The position numbers and the translations under genes were made by a program. From the NCBI RefSeq assembly GCF_014333445.1, contig NZ_JACRYU010000019.1, positions 1-26,049 on the forward strand: a stretch of DNA of 26,049 nt. The letters run 5' to 3'. Below the pieces are notes generated by a model, which was not told the origin of the DNA, did no database searches, and saw only the letters and a list, made by a program, of their open reading frames with translations. Below, piece by piece: positions 15,781 through 23,954 of the stretch. Each line of letters begins with the position of its first letter. The stretch's first letter is position 1. Source of the stretch: Terrisporobacter mayombei (GTDB taxonomy: Bacteria; Bacillota; Clostridia; Peptostreptococcales; Peptostreptococcaceae).

Positions 15781-16305
15781 TTATGTTAATAAAAGATTGC
15801 ATATAAATACTGATGCAAACACACCGGCTATATGGCATAATAAAGAGCAAAATAAAGTATGTCCTGTATCTTTAATTTTTAAACTTCCATAGTATATTGC
15901 CATAGTATAAAAAATAGTTTCTGATGCACCTACCATAGTTGAACCCATTTGCTCGACAAGTGAATCAATGCCTACTCTCTGTATAAGCTCCGAATATACC
16001 CCAAGGGCACCACTTCCTGAAAGTGGTTTTACAATTATCAGGCCTATTAATTCTTTTGGTATATGTAAAAAATTTGCAAATGGTGTAAATATGTATTCTA
16101 AAACCTCTATACCTTTCCCTGACTTAAATATTCCAATAGCTAAAAATATACCTATTATATAAGGAAGTATATTCCAAGCTGTTTTTAAGCCATCAATAGC
16201 ACCATTTATAAAACTTTCATATATATCCACATTTTGTTTCTTACCATAAATAACGATACACAAAATTATTGCAGGTATGGCAATATTAGAAAAATAATCT
16301 AGCAT
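15781..16305 (-). CDS. spmB: Spore maturation protein B
   Basis: 174 aa, a membrane protein of the nucleoside-recognition (Gate) family with about four to five spans. The conserved IVKPLSGSGALGVYSELIQRVG stretch and GSTMVGASETIFYTMAIYYG are typical of SpmB. With SpmA it is required for full dehydration of the spore core in Bacillus and clostridia; the transported molecule is not known. The start overlaps the spmA stop by one base (TAATG), so the two are coupled. No separate terminator is seen before the metG promoter, so spmAB transcripts may run into the T-box leader. Confidence 0.94.
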   Translation of the reverse strand: MLDYFSNIAIPAIILCIVIYGKKQNVDIYESFINGAIDGLKTAWNILPYIIGIFLAIGIFKSGKGIEVLEYIFTPFANFLHIPKELIGLIIVKPLSGSGALGVYSELIQRVGIDSLVEQMGSTMVGASETIFYTMAIYYGSLKIKDTGHTLFCSLLCHIAGVFASVFICNLLLT

Positions 16306-16859
16306 TACTTATACCTCCTTTGTAATATCTTACAACTTGCTATACCTACTATTGTAGATATTGCTGTGGCAAACAAAGTTGTAATAATAATGGAATTTGG
16401 ATCTGTTGAACCTGCATCCATTCTTATTTTCAACATAGTAAAAGGAATAATTTGTATAGATGAAATATTAATTACTAAAAACATAATCATATCATTTGAT
16501 GCTTTCCTTTTATTTGGATTCAAAGTTTGTAGTTCTTGCATAGCTTTTAATCCAAATGCAGTTGCACCATTTCCAGCCCCTAGCATATTTAATACCATAT
16601 TCATTACCATATAAGACATTGCTTTATGATTTAGTGGAACTGAAGGAAATAATTTTTTCATCAAAGGACTTATTTTATTTGCTATTTTTTCTATTAAGCC
16701 CGAATCTTTTGCAATATTCATAATTCCCATCCATAGAGCCATAACACTTGCTAAAGTTATTGCAAATTCTATAGCTCTTGTTCCCTCGTTTAATATTGCT
16801 TGATTCGTTTCATGTAAGTTATTAAAGCAGACACTTCCTATTATTCCTAAAGTAATCAT
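16305..16859 (-). CDS. spmA: Spore maturation protein A
   Basis: 184 aa from the first standard ATG (16857-16859). It carries the Gate-domain signature NMVLNMLGAGNGATAFGLKAMQELQ and is followed directly by spmB. Homologues begin with a short hydrophobic stretch (M-N-x-x-W-F-x-M-I-x-x-G-I). In this sequence the matching residues NKLWFYMITLGIIG extend seven codons upstream of that ATG, and the strong GGGAGGGGGAGGT site is 25 bases away from the ATG but only a few bases from an in-frame ATA at 16878-16880. No ATG, GTG or TTG occurs between, so translation may start at ATA or the start codon is damaged. A sigma-E-like promoter lies upstream. Confidence 0.92.
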   Translation of the reverse strand: MITLGIIGSVCFNNLHETNQAILNEGTRAIEFAITLASVMALWMGIMNIAKDSGLIEKIANKISPLMKKLFPSVPLNHKAMSYMVMNMVLNMLGAGNGATAFGLKAMQELQTLNPNKRKASNDMIMFLVINISSIQIIPFTMLKIRMDAGSTDPNSIIITTLFATAISTIVGIASCKILQRRYK

Positions 16860-16904
16860 ATAAAACCATAATTTATTTATATTACCTCCCCCTCCCTTTA
16901 GACT

Positions 16905-16933
16905 ATTCTATGATTTATAGTTAAAATTAATGA
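16905..16933 (-). promoter_or_regulatory. Candidate sigma-E (mother-cell) promoter of spmAB
   Basis: CATAGAAT (16905-16912) matches seven of eight bases of the sigma-E -10 consensus CATACAAT. TCATTAA (16927-16933) lies 14 bases upstream and is a partial match to the -35 element. In Bacillus spmA and spmB are in a sigma-E operon, which fits. The predicted start is just ahead of the ribosome binding site. Confidence 0.38.
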
Positions 16934-17052
16934 TTTGTTTAAGCTCATTTTATCCCCCTACAATCTACTTTATGCTTGAAAGTTAAGGTATATTATGTTT
17001 TAGTATAAGTATAAGGTTTTTTAATTTATTTAAATATTTAAGGAGAAATACC

Positions 17053-18483
17053 ATGAGAAATTTAACACTTCTTACTGATTTATATCAGCTTACTATGTTA
17101 AATGGATATTTTGAAAAAAATATTCATGAAGATGTAGTTGTGTTTGATATGTTTTTCAGGAAAAATGCTTGTAATGGTGGTTATACTATCATCTGTGGAA
17201 TTGAGCAATTAGTTGAATACATAAATAACCTTCATTTTTCAGGTGAGGATTTAAAATATTTAAAAAGCCTAGGTTTATTTTCTGATAAATTCTTAGACTT
17301 TTTAAAAGATTTTAAGTTCACTGGGGATATATATGCTGTTGAAGAAGGAACTATTATGTTCCCAAAAGAACCTATAATTACAGTAAAAGCACCATTATAT
17401 CAAGCTCAATTAATAGAGACAGCTTTATTGACAATAGTAAACTTCCAGTCTCTTATAGCTACAAAAGCATCTAGGGTATGTTATGCAGCTCAGGGAGACC
17501 CTGTATTTGAATTTGGTCTTCGTCGTGCTCAAGGTCCCGATGCAGGAACTTATGGAGCCAGAGCAGCTGTGATAGGAGGATGTACTGGAACTGCTAATGT
17601 ATTAGCTGGGAAAATGTTTGATATACCAGTAGTCGGAACTCATGCTCACAGTTGGGTACAAAAATTCGATACAGAACTAGAAGCATTCCAAGCTTATGCT
17701 GATGTATACCCAGATAATTGCTTATTATTAGTTGATACTTATGATGTTTTAAATAGTGGGGTTCCAAACGCTATAAAGGTATTTGATAATCTCAAAGCTA
17801 AAGGTCATAAGCCAAAGGGAATCAGAATAGATTCTGGTGACTTACAATATTTATCTGTTGAAGCTAAAAAATTATTTGAAGAAGCCGGGTATTATGATTT
17901 AAGTTACACTGCTTCTAATGATTTAGATGAGTATACTATTTCAAGTTTAAAATCTAGTGGAGCAGCAATTAATTCTTGGGGGGTTGGTACAAAATTAATA
18001 ACATCTGCAGAATCACCTTCTTTAGGAGGAGTTTATAAATTAGCTGGTTCATATTCAGGAGAAACATTAATCCCTAAAATTAAAGTTTCTGAAGAACCAG
18101 AAAAAATAAATAATCCTGGATTTAAAAAGGTTATAAGAATATATAACAATGAAAACATAGCTGAGGCAGATTTAATTATGCTCAATGATGAAGAGATAGA
18201 TACAAGTAAACCTTTAACTATCTTCGATCCTACATATACTTGGAAAAAAACTACTTTCAATAACTATACTGTTAAAGAGCTTCAAAAGCCATTATTTAAA
18301 AATGGTGAATGTAAATATGTGGCTAAAAGTGTTGGTAAAGTTAAAGAATATGTTGCAGATCAATTAAGTACATTTTGGGATGCTTATAAAAGATTTAATA
18401 ACCCTAAAACGTATAAAGTTGATTTATCAGATAATCTATGGAAATTAAAAACTGACTTGCTAGATTCTAAAAAAACATTATAA
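17053..18483 (+). CDS. pncB: Nicotinate phosphoribosyltransferase
   Basis: 476 aa, matching the long Gram-positive type. It makes nicotinate mononucleotide from nicotinate, PRPP and ATP in the NAD salvage pathway. The N-terminal LLTDLYQLTMLNGYF is diagnostic. The catalytic histidine region is GTHAHSWVQKF (about residues 195-205), and the phosphoribosyl-binding parts are RIDSGDLQYLS and SNDLDEY, with WGVGTKLITS further on. AAGGAGAAATACC precedes the ATG. It is divergent from spmA and followed after 31 bases by an Lrp-type regulator on the same strand, so both are probably on one transcript. No clear operator was recognised upstream. Confidence 0.96.
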   Translation: MRNLTLLTDLYQLTMLNGYFEKNIHEDVVVFDMFFRKNACNGGYTIICGIEQLVEYINNLHFSGEDLKYLKSLGLFSDKFLDFLKDFKFTGDIYAVEEGTIMFPKEPIITVKAPLYQAQLIETALLTIVNFQSLIATKASRVCYAAQGDPVFEFGLRRAQGPDAGTYGARAAVIGGCTGTANVLAGKMFDIPVVGTHAHSWVQKFDTELEAFQAYADVYPDNCLLLVDTYDVLNSGVPNAIKVFDNLKAKGHKPKGIRIDSGDLQYLSVEAKKLFEEAGYYDLSYTASNDLDEYTISSLKSSGAAINSWGVGTKLITSAESPSLGGVYKLAGSYSGETLIPKIKVSEEPEKINNPGFKKVIRIYNNENIAEADLIMLNDEEIDTSKPLTIFDPTYTWKKTTFNNYTVKELQKPLFKNGECKYVAKSVGKVKEYVADQLSTFWDAYKRFNNPKTYKVDLSDNLWKLKTDLLDSKKTL

Positions 18484-18514
18484 TATAGTTTATACTAATA
18501 AAGGGGGCCTACCA

Positions 18515-18943
18515 ATGGATATAACAGATTACAGAATAATAGAAATACTTCAAGATGATGGTAGAATTTCTATGAAAGATTTAGGAAAAATAGTAGGATT
18601 AACTTCTCCTGCTGTTTCAGAAAGGGTAAAAAGATTAGAGGAGTCTGGGGTTATAGAAGGATATAAAGCAATAGTTAATCCGGATGCCTTAGGTAGAGTT
18701 ATAAAAGCATTCATACATATATCATTACCTAGCGATAAATACTCTGATTTTTTAGAAGCTGCTAGAAAAGATCCTAGAATTGTTGAATGTCATCATATTA
18801 CAGGCGACGACTGTTCTTTACTAAAAGTCGTTGTCAAAGATATGTATGAATTAGAAAATGTTATTGATGGTATAAAAACTATTGGTTCTACAAAAACATC
18901 AGTAATATTATCTACCCCAATTCAATCAAAATCTATTTTATAA
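18515..18943 (+). CDS. Lrp/AsnC family transcriptional regulator
   Basis: 142 aa, typical length. An N-terminal HTH (residues about 3-60: DYRIIEILQDDGRISMKDLG, then VGLTSPAVSERVKRLEESGVIEGY) is followed by the RAM/ligand domain (about 65-140), in which VECHHITGDDCSLLKVVVKDMYELE is the characteristic stretch. An AAAGGGGG site lies ahead of the ATG. The close position after pncB suggests co-expression, but the effector (usually an amino acid) and the targets are not known. A bidirectional terminator follows directly. Confidence 0.94.
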   Translation: MDITDYRIIEILQDDGRISMKDLGKIVGLTSPAVSERVKRLEESGVIEGYKAIVNPDALGRVIKAFIHISLPSDKYSDFLEAARKDPRIVECHHITGDDCSLLKVVVKDMYELENVIDGIKTIGSTKTSVILSTPIQSKSIL

Positions 18944-18946
18944 CAT

Positions 18947-18988
18947 AAAAAATGTATCCTTATAAGAATCTAAAAGGATACATTTTTT
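18947..18988. terminator. Bidirectional terminator that overlaps the end of the HD gene
   Basis: AAAAAATGTATCCTT (18947-18961) pairs with AAGGATACATTTTTT (18974-18988) around a 12-base loop. It serves the pncB-lrp unit on the plus strand and the holB-to-HD operon on the minus strand. The stop codon of the HD gene (18970-18972) lies in its loop, so the last codons of that gene make one arm. Confidence 0.87.
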
Positions 18989-19674
18989 TTATATTTATAT
19001 AAGTAATTTGTTAAAACATATTCCATATATGTTTTTAAAATTTCTTCGTTTTCTCTTGGTTCTAGTAGTCTTTTTGTTGCAGTAATATCTGCATATCCTA
19101 ATAATATTACTCCTATAACATCGTCTTGTAATTTATCAAACATTTCATTTAGCATATCAGGACCTGCATCGTTCTTTTTGTAAATAGTTAAAAGATACAT
19201 ATGGTATCTAGTATATTTATAAAGTAATTCTATAGATTTAGGAGATAATTTAAGCTTATTACCTACATCTATCGCAATATTCCCACTAAATTTTTCATGT
19301 CCTTTAAAATGTGCTCTTCCATTAGCATCTACAGTTTTAGCATCAGCTTTTCCTATATCATGCAAAAATACACCTAACTTTAAAATATTTAATACTTTAA
19401 TATTTTCTTCTACTTCTTTATTGAGATACTCCCATATATATTCCCTTAAATGACTTGGAAATTTATCATTTAAAATTAGTTTTTCAAATTCCTCCAAAGC
19501 ATATATCGTATGATTAAAACAATTTACAACATGATATTTGCATTCACCAACTTCTTTCATACCTTTTACTTTAGGAATTATTTTTTCTAATATCATAGAA
19601 TTATCAAGTTCACATATCTGTTCACAAGCATTATTACTTTTTATAGCTTCAACTAATTTAAATTCTATATCCAT
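18970..19674 (-). CDS. HD-domain phosphohydrolase-like protein
   Basis: 234 aa. HD superfamily metal ligands can be seen: a histidine in NCFNHTIYALEEF, the paired VFLHDIGKAD (residues about 101-110), HFKGHEKFSG, and the late aspartate in LLGYADITATKRL. The order and the HFKGHE motif resemble the HD part of CCA-adding/poly(A) polymerase-type proteins, but no nucleotidyltransferase domain is present. The substrate is unknown; nucleotides or tRNA ends are reasonable guesses. It is the last gene of the holB operon, 21 bases after rsmI. GGGAGTGAT precedes the ATG. Confidence 0.88.
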   Translation of the reverse strand: MDIEFKLVEAIKSNNACEQICELDNSMILEKIIPKVKGMKEVGECKYHVVNCFNHTIYALEEFEKLILNDKFPSHLREYIWEYLNKEVEENIKVLNILKLGVFLHDIGKADAKTVDANGRAHFKGHEKFSGNIAIDVGNKLKLSPKSIELLYKYTRYHMYLLTIYKKNDAGPDMLNEMFDKLQDDVIGVILLGYADITATKRLLEPRENEEILKTYMEYVLTNYLYKYKKNVSF

Positions 19675-19695
19675 AAAATCACTCCCATGTGCTAT

Positions 19696-20529
19696 TTATA
19701 AATCTAAAACTTGTTTATAAACAATATCTTTTTTTAACTTTCGTTCTTTACAAACTACCTTTATAGCATCTTTTTTTGTCATACCATCTTCTAAAAGAGC
19801 TTCTACATATTCTCTTTCACTTAAAGTGCTGTAGTCATTAGATATAGTTTTCTCACCTTTAAAACCTTCTACAATTAAAACAAATTCTCCCTTAGGATCT
19901 TTTTCATTAAATATATTAATTACAGTTTCTATATCTCCCCTTAATATTTCCTGATATTTTTTAGTAAGTTCTCTGTTAACAGATATTTCTCTGTTTCCTA
20001 AGATTTTAAACATATCTTTTAGTGTATCTTTTAATCTATGAGGAGATTCATAGAAAATCATAGTTCTTTCTTCTTCTTTAACTTCCTCTAGTCTATTTCT
20101 TCTAAGCTTTTTATCCCTATCTAAAAAACCTTCAAAAGCAAATTTATGAGTATTTAATCCTGAACCAACAAGTGCTACTACAAAAGCAGTTGCTCCTGGT
20201 AAAACTTCTATATCTATATTATTTTCTATAGCTAACTTAATTAGATCTTCTCCTGGATCTGAAATACCAGGCATACCTGCATCACTTATTAAAGCTATGT
20301 TTTCACCTTCAAGTAACTTATTAATCAAATATATCCCTTTTGAATCTTTATTGTGTTCAAAATAACTTGTAAGAGGCTTAGATATATCAAAATGATTTAA
20401 TAATTTTATACTATGTCTAGTATCTTCAGCTGCTATCAAATCAACTTCATTTAAAACTTTTAATGTTCTATAAGTTATATCCTCTAAGTTTCCTATAGGC
20501 GTTGGACATATATATAATTTTCCACTCAT
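19696..20529 (-). CDS. rsmI: 16S rRNA (cytidine1402-2'-O)-methyltransferase
   Basis: 277 aa. The tetrapyrrole-methylase fold family signature is clear: LYICPTPIGNLEDITYRTLKVL at the N-terminus, AAEDTRHSIKLL, ISDAGMPGISDPGEDL and LPGATAFVVALVGSGL, then EGFLDRDKKLRR and MIFYESPHRL. RsmI methylates the ribose of C1402 in the decoding centre of the 30S subunit. GGAGAATAGTAA precedes the ATG, and the gene begins three bases after the trmN6-like stop, in the yabB-yabC order of Bacillus. Confidence 0.97.
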   Translation of the reverse strand: MSGKLYICPTPIGNLEDITYRTLKVLNEVDLIAAEDTRHSIKLLNHFDISKPLTSYFEHNKDSKGIYLINKLLEGENIALISDAGMPGISDPGEDLIKLAIENNIDIEVLPGATAFVVALVGSGLNTHKFAFEGFLDRDKKLRRNRLEEVKEEERTMIFYESPHRLKDTLKDMFKILGNREISVNRELTKKYQEILRGDIETVINIFNEKDPKGEFVLIVEGFKGEKTISNDYSTLSEREYVEALLEDGMTKKDAIKVVCKERKLKKDIVYKQVLDL

Positions 20530-20532
20530 TTA

Positions 20533-21282
20533 CTATTCTCCTATATCTTCATTTGCATATATTTCTTCTATCTCTTTAGTATAATTACCATTTTCATCGT
20601 AAACATATAAAGGATCTAATATTTTTAATTCTGGTCTACCATTCTTTGTAAACTCTACTAATACTAAATTAGGAGCTTTATTTGCTCTTGGATGAACAAA
20701 TTGGATTACTTTTGGCTCTAAATTATATTTTCTTCCTAAAGTTACAATATCAACTAACCTTATTGGTCTGTGTATCATAAAGAACTTCCCTCTTGGCATT
20801 ACTAGTCTAGACGCAGCTCTTATAACATCTTCTAAATCACATAATACCTCATGTCTAGAAATGGCTTTTTTATCATTTGGATTTTGTATTCCATTCATGT
20901 GCATATAAGGTGGATTAGATGTCGCTACATGATATCCATGTACTTCTAAATCTTTATCAATTGTTTTTATATCACCTTTAACTATTTCAACTCTATCTTG
21001 CAAATTATTTAACTTGATAGTTCTATTTGCCATTTCCCAAACTTCTTCTTGTATCTCTACGCCAACAATTTTTTCGGCTTCACTTTTACCAGCTATAAGT
21101 ACTGGAATTATTCCTGTTCCAGTTCCTAAATCTACTACTTTTGCTCTTTTTTTCACTTTAGCAAAATTGGCTAAAAGAACTGCATCTATACCAAAACAAA
21201 ATCCATTCTTATCTTGTATAACTTTCAGTCCTTTTAATTGTAGGTCATCTATTCTTTCAGTGTCTTTTAATTTTACCTCCAT
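20533..21282 (-). CDS. tRNA1(Val) (adenine37-N6)-methyltransferase-like protein
   Basis: 249 aa. SAM-dependent N6-adenine methyltransferase of the YabB/TrmN6 type: N-terminal DLQLKGLKVIQDKNGFCFGIDAVLLANFA, SAM loop VVDLGTGTGIIPVLIA, catalytic NPPY in ATSNPPYMHMNG, and ending with PRANKAPNLVLVEF. Enzymes of this type modify A37 of tRNA-Val in enteric bacteria; the target in clostridia is less certain. The start at 21280-21282 has AAAGGAGATATAC directly ahead, so the ATG six codons upstream was not chosen. It sits between ricT and rsmI, as yabB does in Bacillus. Confidence 0.92.
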   Translation of the reverse strand: MEVKLKDTERIDDLQLKGLKVIQDKNGFCFGIDAVLLANFAKVKKRAKVVDLGTGTGIIPVLIAGKSEAEKIVGVEIQEEVWEMANRTIKLNNLQDRVEIVKGDIKTIDKDLEVHGYHVATSNPPYMHMNGIQNPNDKKAISRHEVLCDLEDVIRAASRLVMPRGKFFMIHRPIRLVDIVTLGRKYNLEPKVIQFVHPRANKAPNLVLVEFTKNGRPELKILDPLYVYDENGNYTKEIEEIYANEDIGE

Positions 21283-21333
21283 GTATATCTCCTTTAACAT
21301 AATAGTAGGGGAATTAAAAATCCCCCTGTTTAT

Positions 21334-22221
21334 CTAATCTTCTAATTTTTTAAGTTCTCTTAATGTAGCCATATCTATGTCTAAGTCTTTTCCTTTTCCA
21401 CAGCCATCACATTTTTTAGGTGTTTGAAGTACTTTTATTTCGTCCTTCATGCATATTCTTATAGTTTTATCATTAAACTCTACTTTAGCTTGTTCTAATA
21501 ATGGATTTGTTTCTATAACCTTACCTTTATTTCCATCAACTTTAACTATAGCTCCAACTGGTGGTACTTTTTCTATAGCTTCTACATAAACATCATGTTC
21601 ATATTTTAAACAACAAAATAGCCTTCCACATATCCCTGATATTTTAGTTGGATTTAATGATAAACTTTGATCTTTTGCCATTTTTATTGATACAGGTTGG
21701 AAATCCCCTAACCAAGAAGAACAGCAAAGACTTCTTCCACAAGGTCCTAGTCCTCCTATAGATTTAGCCTCATCCCTAACTCCGATTTGTCTTAATTCTA
21801 TTCTTGTCTTAAATATAGCGGCTAAATCTTTTACTAATTCTCTAAAGTCTATTCTTCCTTCTGCAGTAAAGTAGAAAATTAGTTTATTTCTATCAAAAGT
21901 ATACTCACAATCTATTAGATACATAGTTAAGTCATGCTCTTTAATTTTTTGCTGGCATAATTCAAAGGTTTCTTTAGCCTTTTCTTTATTTTCTCTATAT
22001 ATCTTAGTATCTTCTTCTGTAGCAATTCTTATTATGGGTTTTAATGGTGAAACTAAACTTTCTTCATCGATTTCTTTCTTTCCGACAACTATAGTACCGT
22101 ACTCTAGTCCTCTTGCAGTTTCTACTACAACATCCATGTCTTTTTCAATTTCAAAATCAACCGGATCAAAATAGTATATTTTTCCTGCATTTTTAAATCT
22201 TACCCCTACAATATTTATCAT
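21334..22221 (-). CDS. ricT: PSP1/RicT-type regulator (YaaT homologue)
   Basis: 295 aa. The PSP1 domain runs from about residue 50 to 230. The hallmark cysteine cluster is present: GGLGPCGRSLCCSSWL and ISGICGRLFCCLKYE, with more at the C-terminus (KKCDGCGKGKD). In Bacillus YaaT (RicT) forms an iron-sulfur complex with RicA and RicF that acts with RNase Y in mRNA maturation and affects sporulation and Spo0A phosphorylation. RicA and RicF genes are not in this window. The start overlaps the holB stop by four bases (ATGA). Confidence 0.95.
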   Translation of the reverse strand: MINIVGVRFKNAGKIYYFDPVDFEIEKDMDVVVETARGLEYGTIVVGKKEIDEESLVSPLKPIIRIATEEDTKIYRENKEKAKETFELCQQKIKEHDLTMYLIDCEYTFDRNKLIFYFTAEGRIDFRELVKDLAAIFKTRIELRQIGVRDEAKSIGGLGPCGRSLCCSSWLGDFQPVSIKMAKDQSLSLNPTKISGICGRLFCCLKYEHDVYVEAIEKVPPVGAIVKVDGNKGKVIETNPLLEQAKVEFNDKTIRICMKDEIKVLQTPKKCDGCGKGKDLDIDMATLRELKKLED

Positions 22222-23153
22222 TTAATCACCTCATATATATTTAAAGACATAACTTGTATACTTACAGTAAAGTTACAATTACCTTTTATTTTTATTTTAG
22301 TTTCTTCTATTATATCAATAATTTTAGATACCTGAGAATATGTAATTTTCTTGCTTATATTTTGTATAAATAATATTTTATCAGCATTTATTATCATATC
22401 CTTGCTTATATTTTCCTTAGAAATCATTATATCTCTAAAATAATTTATCATCATATCAAGAACTGTTATACTATCGCTCTTATATTTTTCCATTTGACTT
22501 GGTATATCTAATATTTCGACCATATTTTTAGTTATAATTATTTCTATGTATTTTTGTACATCTTCTTTCATTTCATAAAAATCATTAGAACTTGCTAATT
22601 CTAAAGCTTTTTTCATACTGCCCCTAGAGAATGAAGATAAGAGGCTGGCTCGATTCGATTCTATACCTTGTCCAATTAAATAATTTTTAACCTCTACAAA
22701 AGGTATAGGAGTAAATTTAATTATCTCACATCTTGATTTTATTGTTGGCAATAAACTTTCTTTATTATTAGCAATCAAAATAATTATAGCATACTCAGGT
22801 GGTTCTTCTAAGGTTTTTAATAAAGCATTTTGAGCCTCCACAGTCATTTTTTCAGCTTTGTCTACTATATATATTTTATATTTCTTATGTGGCTTAATGA
22901 CAATATCTGATTGTAAATTTCTAATTTGAGCTATTTTTATACTATTACCATCAGGTTTAATCCTTATACAATCTGGTGTATTTTCAAGATGATTAGCCTC
23001 AAGAAGTAATGTAGCTAATTCATTTGCAAAAGTTTCTTTTCCTACACCTTCAATTCCCTCAAACATATATGCATGATTGATTTTACCATTTTTTATAGAG
23101 TTTATCATATATTTCTTAGCAAACTCTTGTCCTCTTATATTATCAAAATACAT
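22218..23153 (-). CDS. holB: DNA polymerase III delta' subunit
   Basis: 311 aa from ATG 23151-23153, which has GGAG nine bases ahead; the ATG five codons upstream lies in that site. Delta' is a clamp-loader subunit with a AAA+ fold: MFEGIEGVGKETFANELA (P-loop-like), VDKAEKMTVEAQNALLKTLEEPP and the SRC motif IKSRCEIIKF. The four-cysteine zinc module usual between the P-loop and the DNA-facing strand is missing; only one Cys remains, before IRIKPDGNSIK. It is first in an operon with ricT, a trmN6-like gene, rsmI and an HD gene, and has its own promoter. Confidence 0.93.
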   Translation of the reverse strand: MYFDNIRGQEFAKKYMINSIKNGKINHAYMFEGIEGVGKETFANELATLLLEANHLENTPDCIRIKPDGNSIKIAQIRNLQSDIVIKPHKKYKIYIVDKAEKMTVEAQNALLKTLEEPPEYAIIILIANNKESLLPTIKSRCEIIKFTPIPFVEVKNYLIGQGIESNRASLLSSFSRGSMKKALELASSNDFYEMKEDVQKYIEIIITKNMVEILDIPSQMEKYKSDSITVLDMMINYFRDIMISKENISKDMIINADKILFIQNISKKITYSQVSKIIDIIEETKIKIKGNCNFTVSIQVMSLNIYEVIK

Positions 23154-23185
23154 ATCTATTTTCTCCATAGGATAATTTTTTAATT

Positions 23186-23214
23186 ATTATAGTAATTATC
23201 TTATATTATAACAA
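23186..23214 (-). promoter_or_regulatory. Sigma-A promoter of the holB operon
   Basis: On the minus strand TTGTTA (23209-23214), 17 bases, then a perfect TATAAT (23186-23191), about 33 bases upstream of the chosen holB start. A terminator for the preceding gene sits just beyond it. Confidence 0.7.
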
Positions 23215-23268
23215 ATTATTTACTTATTTCTATATTTATTCTATACACTTTTAAAGATTTGTATAAAT

Positions 23269-23296
23269 AAAAAAGAGATATAACTATCTCCTTTTC
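23269..23296 (-). terminator. Terminator after the guanylate-kinase-like gene
   Basis: On the minus strand GGAGATA and TATCTC form a short stem around GTTA, extended by AAAA/TTTT past one bulged base, and a T-run follows. It lies just past the stop at 23304. Confidence 0.6.
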
Positions 23297-23303
23297 ATTC
23301 AAT

Positions 23304-23891
23304 CTATATTAAATTTAAAATATCATTTTTAATTTCATCTATACATTCTTGTAAATCTTCATTTATATAAAACTTATTTATATTTAGTTTAGATAAATTT
23401 TCTTGACTGAAATCTTGATTATCTGCTAAAAATCTCCTACAAAGTTCATTATAATTAGGGTTTGCCTGTCTCTTTTCTCGTTCTAAGGCCCTCTCTAATC
23501 TAATTCCATCTTCTATATCAACATACAGCGGATAAACTTTATCTTCGCCATAATATTTTTTTAAACTTTCATATGACTCTAAAGTAGTTATTAATAAGTA
23601 ATTATTTATATTAAGATCTATTTGACCATCATTTATAGTGCAATAATACCAATCTCCGTGGACAGTATGATATACTCTTTTTTCTATTACTTTATCTGCT
23701 TTTTCAAACTCATCTAGTTGTTCTTCATTAATAAATAAATATTCTACTCCTTGAGTTTCATTTATTCTTTTAGGTCTTGTTGTATAAGATACCACCGGTT
23801 TTAAATTTAAATCCTTATCATCTCTTATTTCTTTGAATATAGTATCTTTTCCAGAACTACTTTTTCCAATTAAACAAAAAATCTTACCCAT
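23304..23891 (-). CDS. Guanylate-kinase-like protein
   Basis: 195 aa. The fold is recognised from the P-loop GKSSSGKDT (residues about 9-17) and the GMP-binding stretch VVSYTTRPKRINETQGVEYLFI, then EKRVYHTVHGDWYYCT and the lid RLERALEREKRQ. The usual YYGT is YYCT here, and the middle differs from housekeeping Gmk (which is normally next to the rpoZ gene), so this is probably a divergent paralogue. It occupies the position where Bacillus has tmk, between the decarboxylase and holB. GGGAGG precedes the ATG. Whether it acts on GMP, dTMP or another nucleotide cannot be told by eye. Confidence 0.85.
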   Translation of the reverse strand: MGKIFCLIGKSSSGKDTIFKEIRDDKDLNLKPVVSYTTRPKRINETQGVEYLFINEEQLDEFEKADKVIEKRVYHTVHGDWYYCTINDGQIDLNINNYLLITTLESYESLKKYYGEDKVYPLYVDIEDGIRLERALEREKRQANPNYNELCRRFLADNQDFSQENLSKLNINKFYINEDLQECIDEIKNDILNLI

Positions 23892-23954
23892 AATATCCTC
23901 CCATTTTTCAGTTGCTAAGTAGTTTGCTTTATATTATAAAGAACAAATTATAAT

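Noticed and set aside
21014..21337. 107-aa plus-strand ORF opposite the methyltransferase gene
   Set aside because: Antisense to a gene with clear SAM and NPPY motifs, with no ribosome binding site; judged a shadow.
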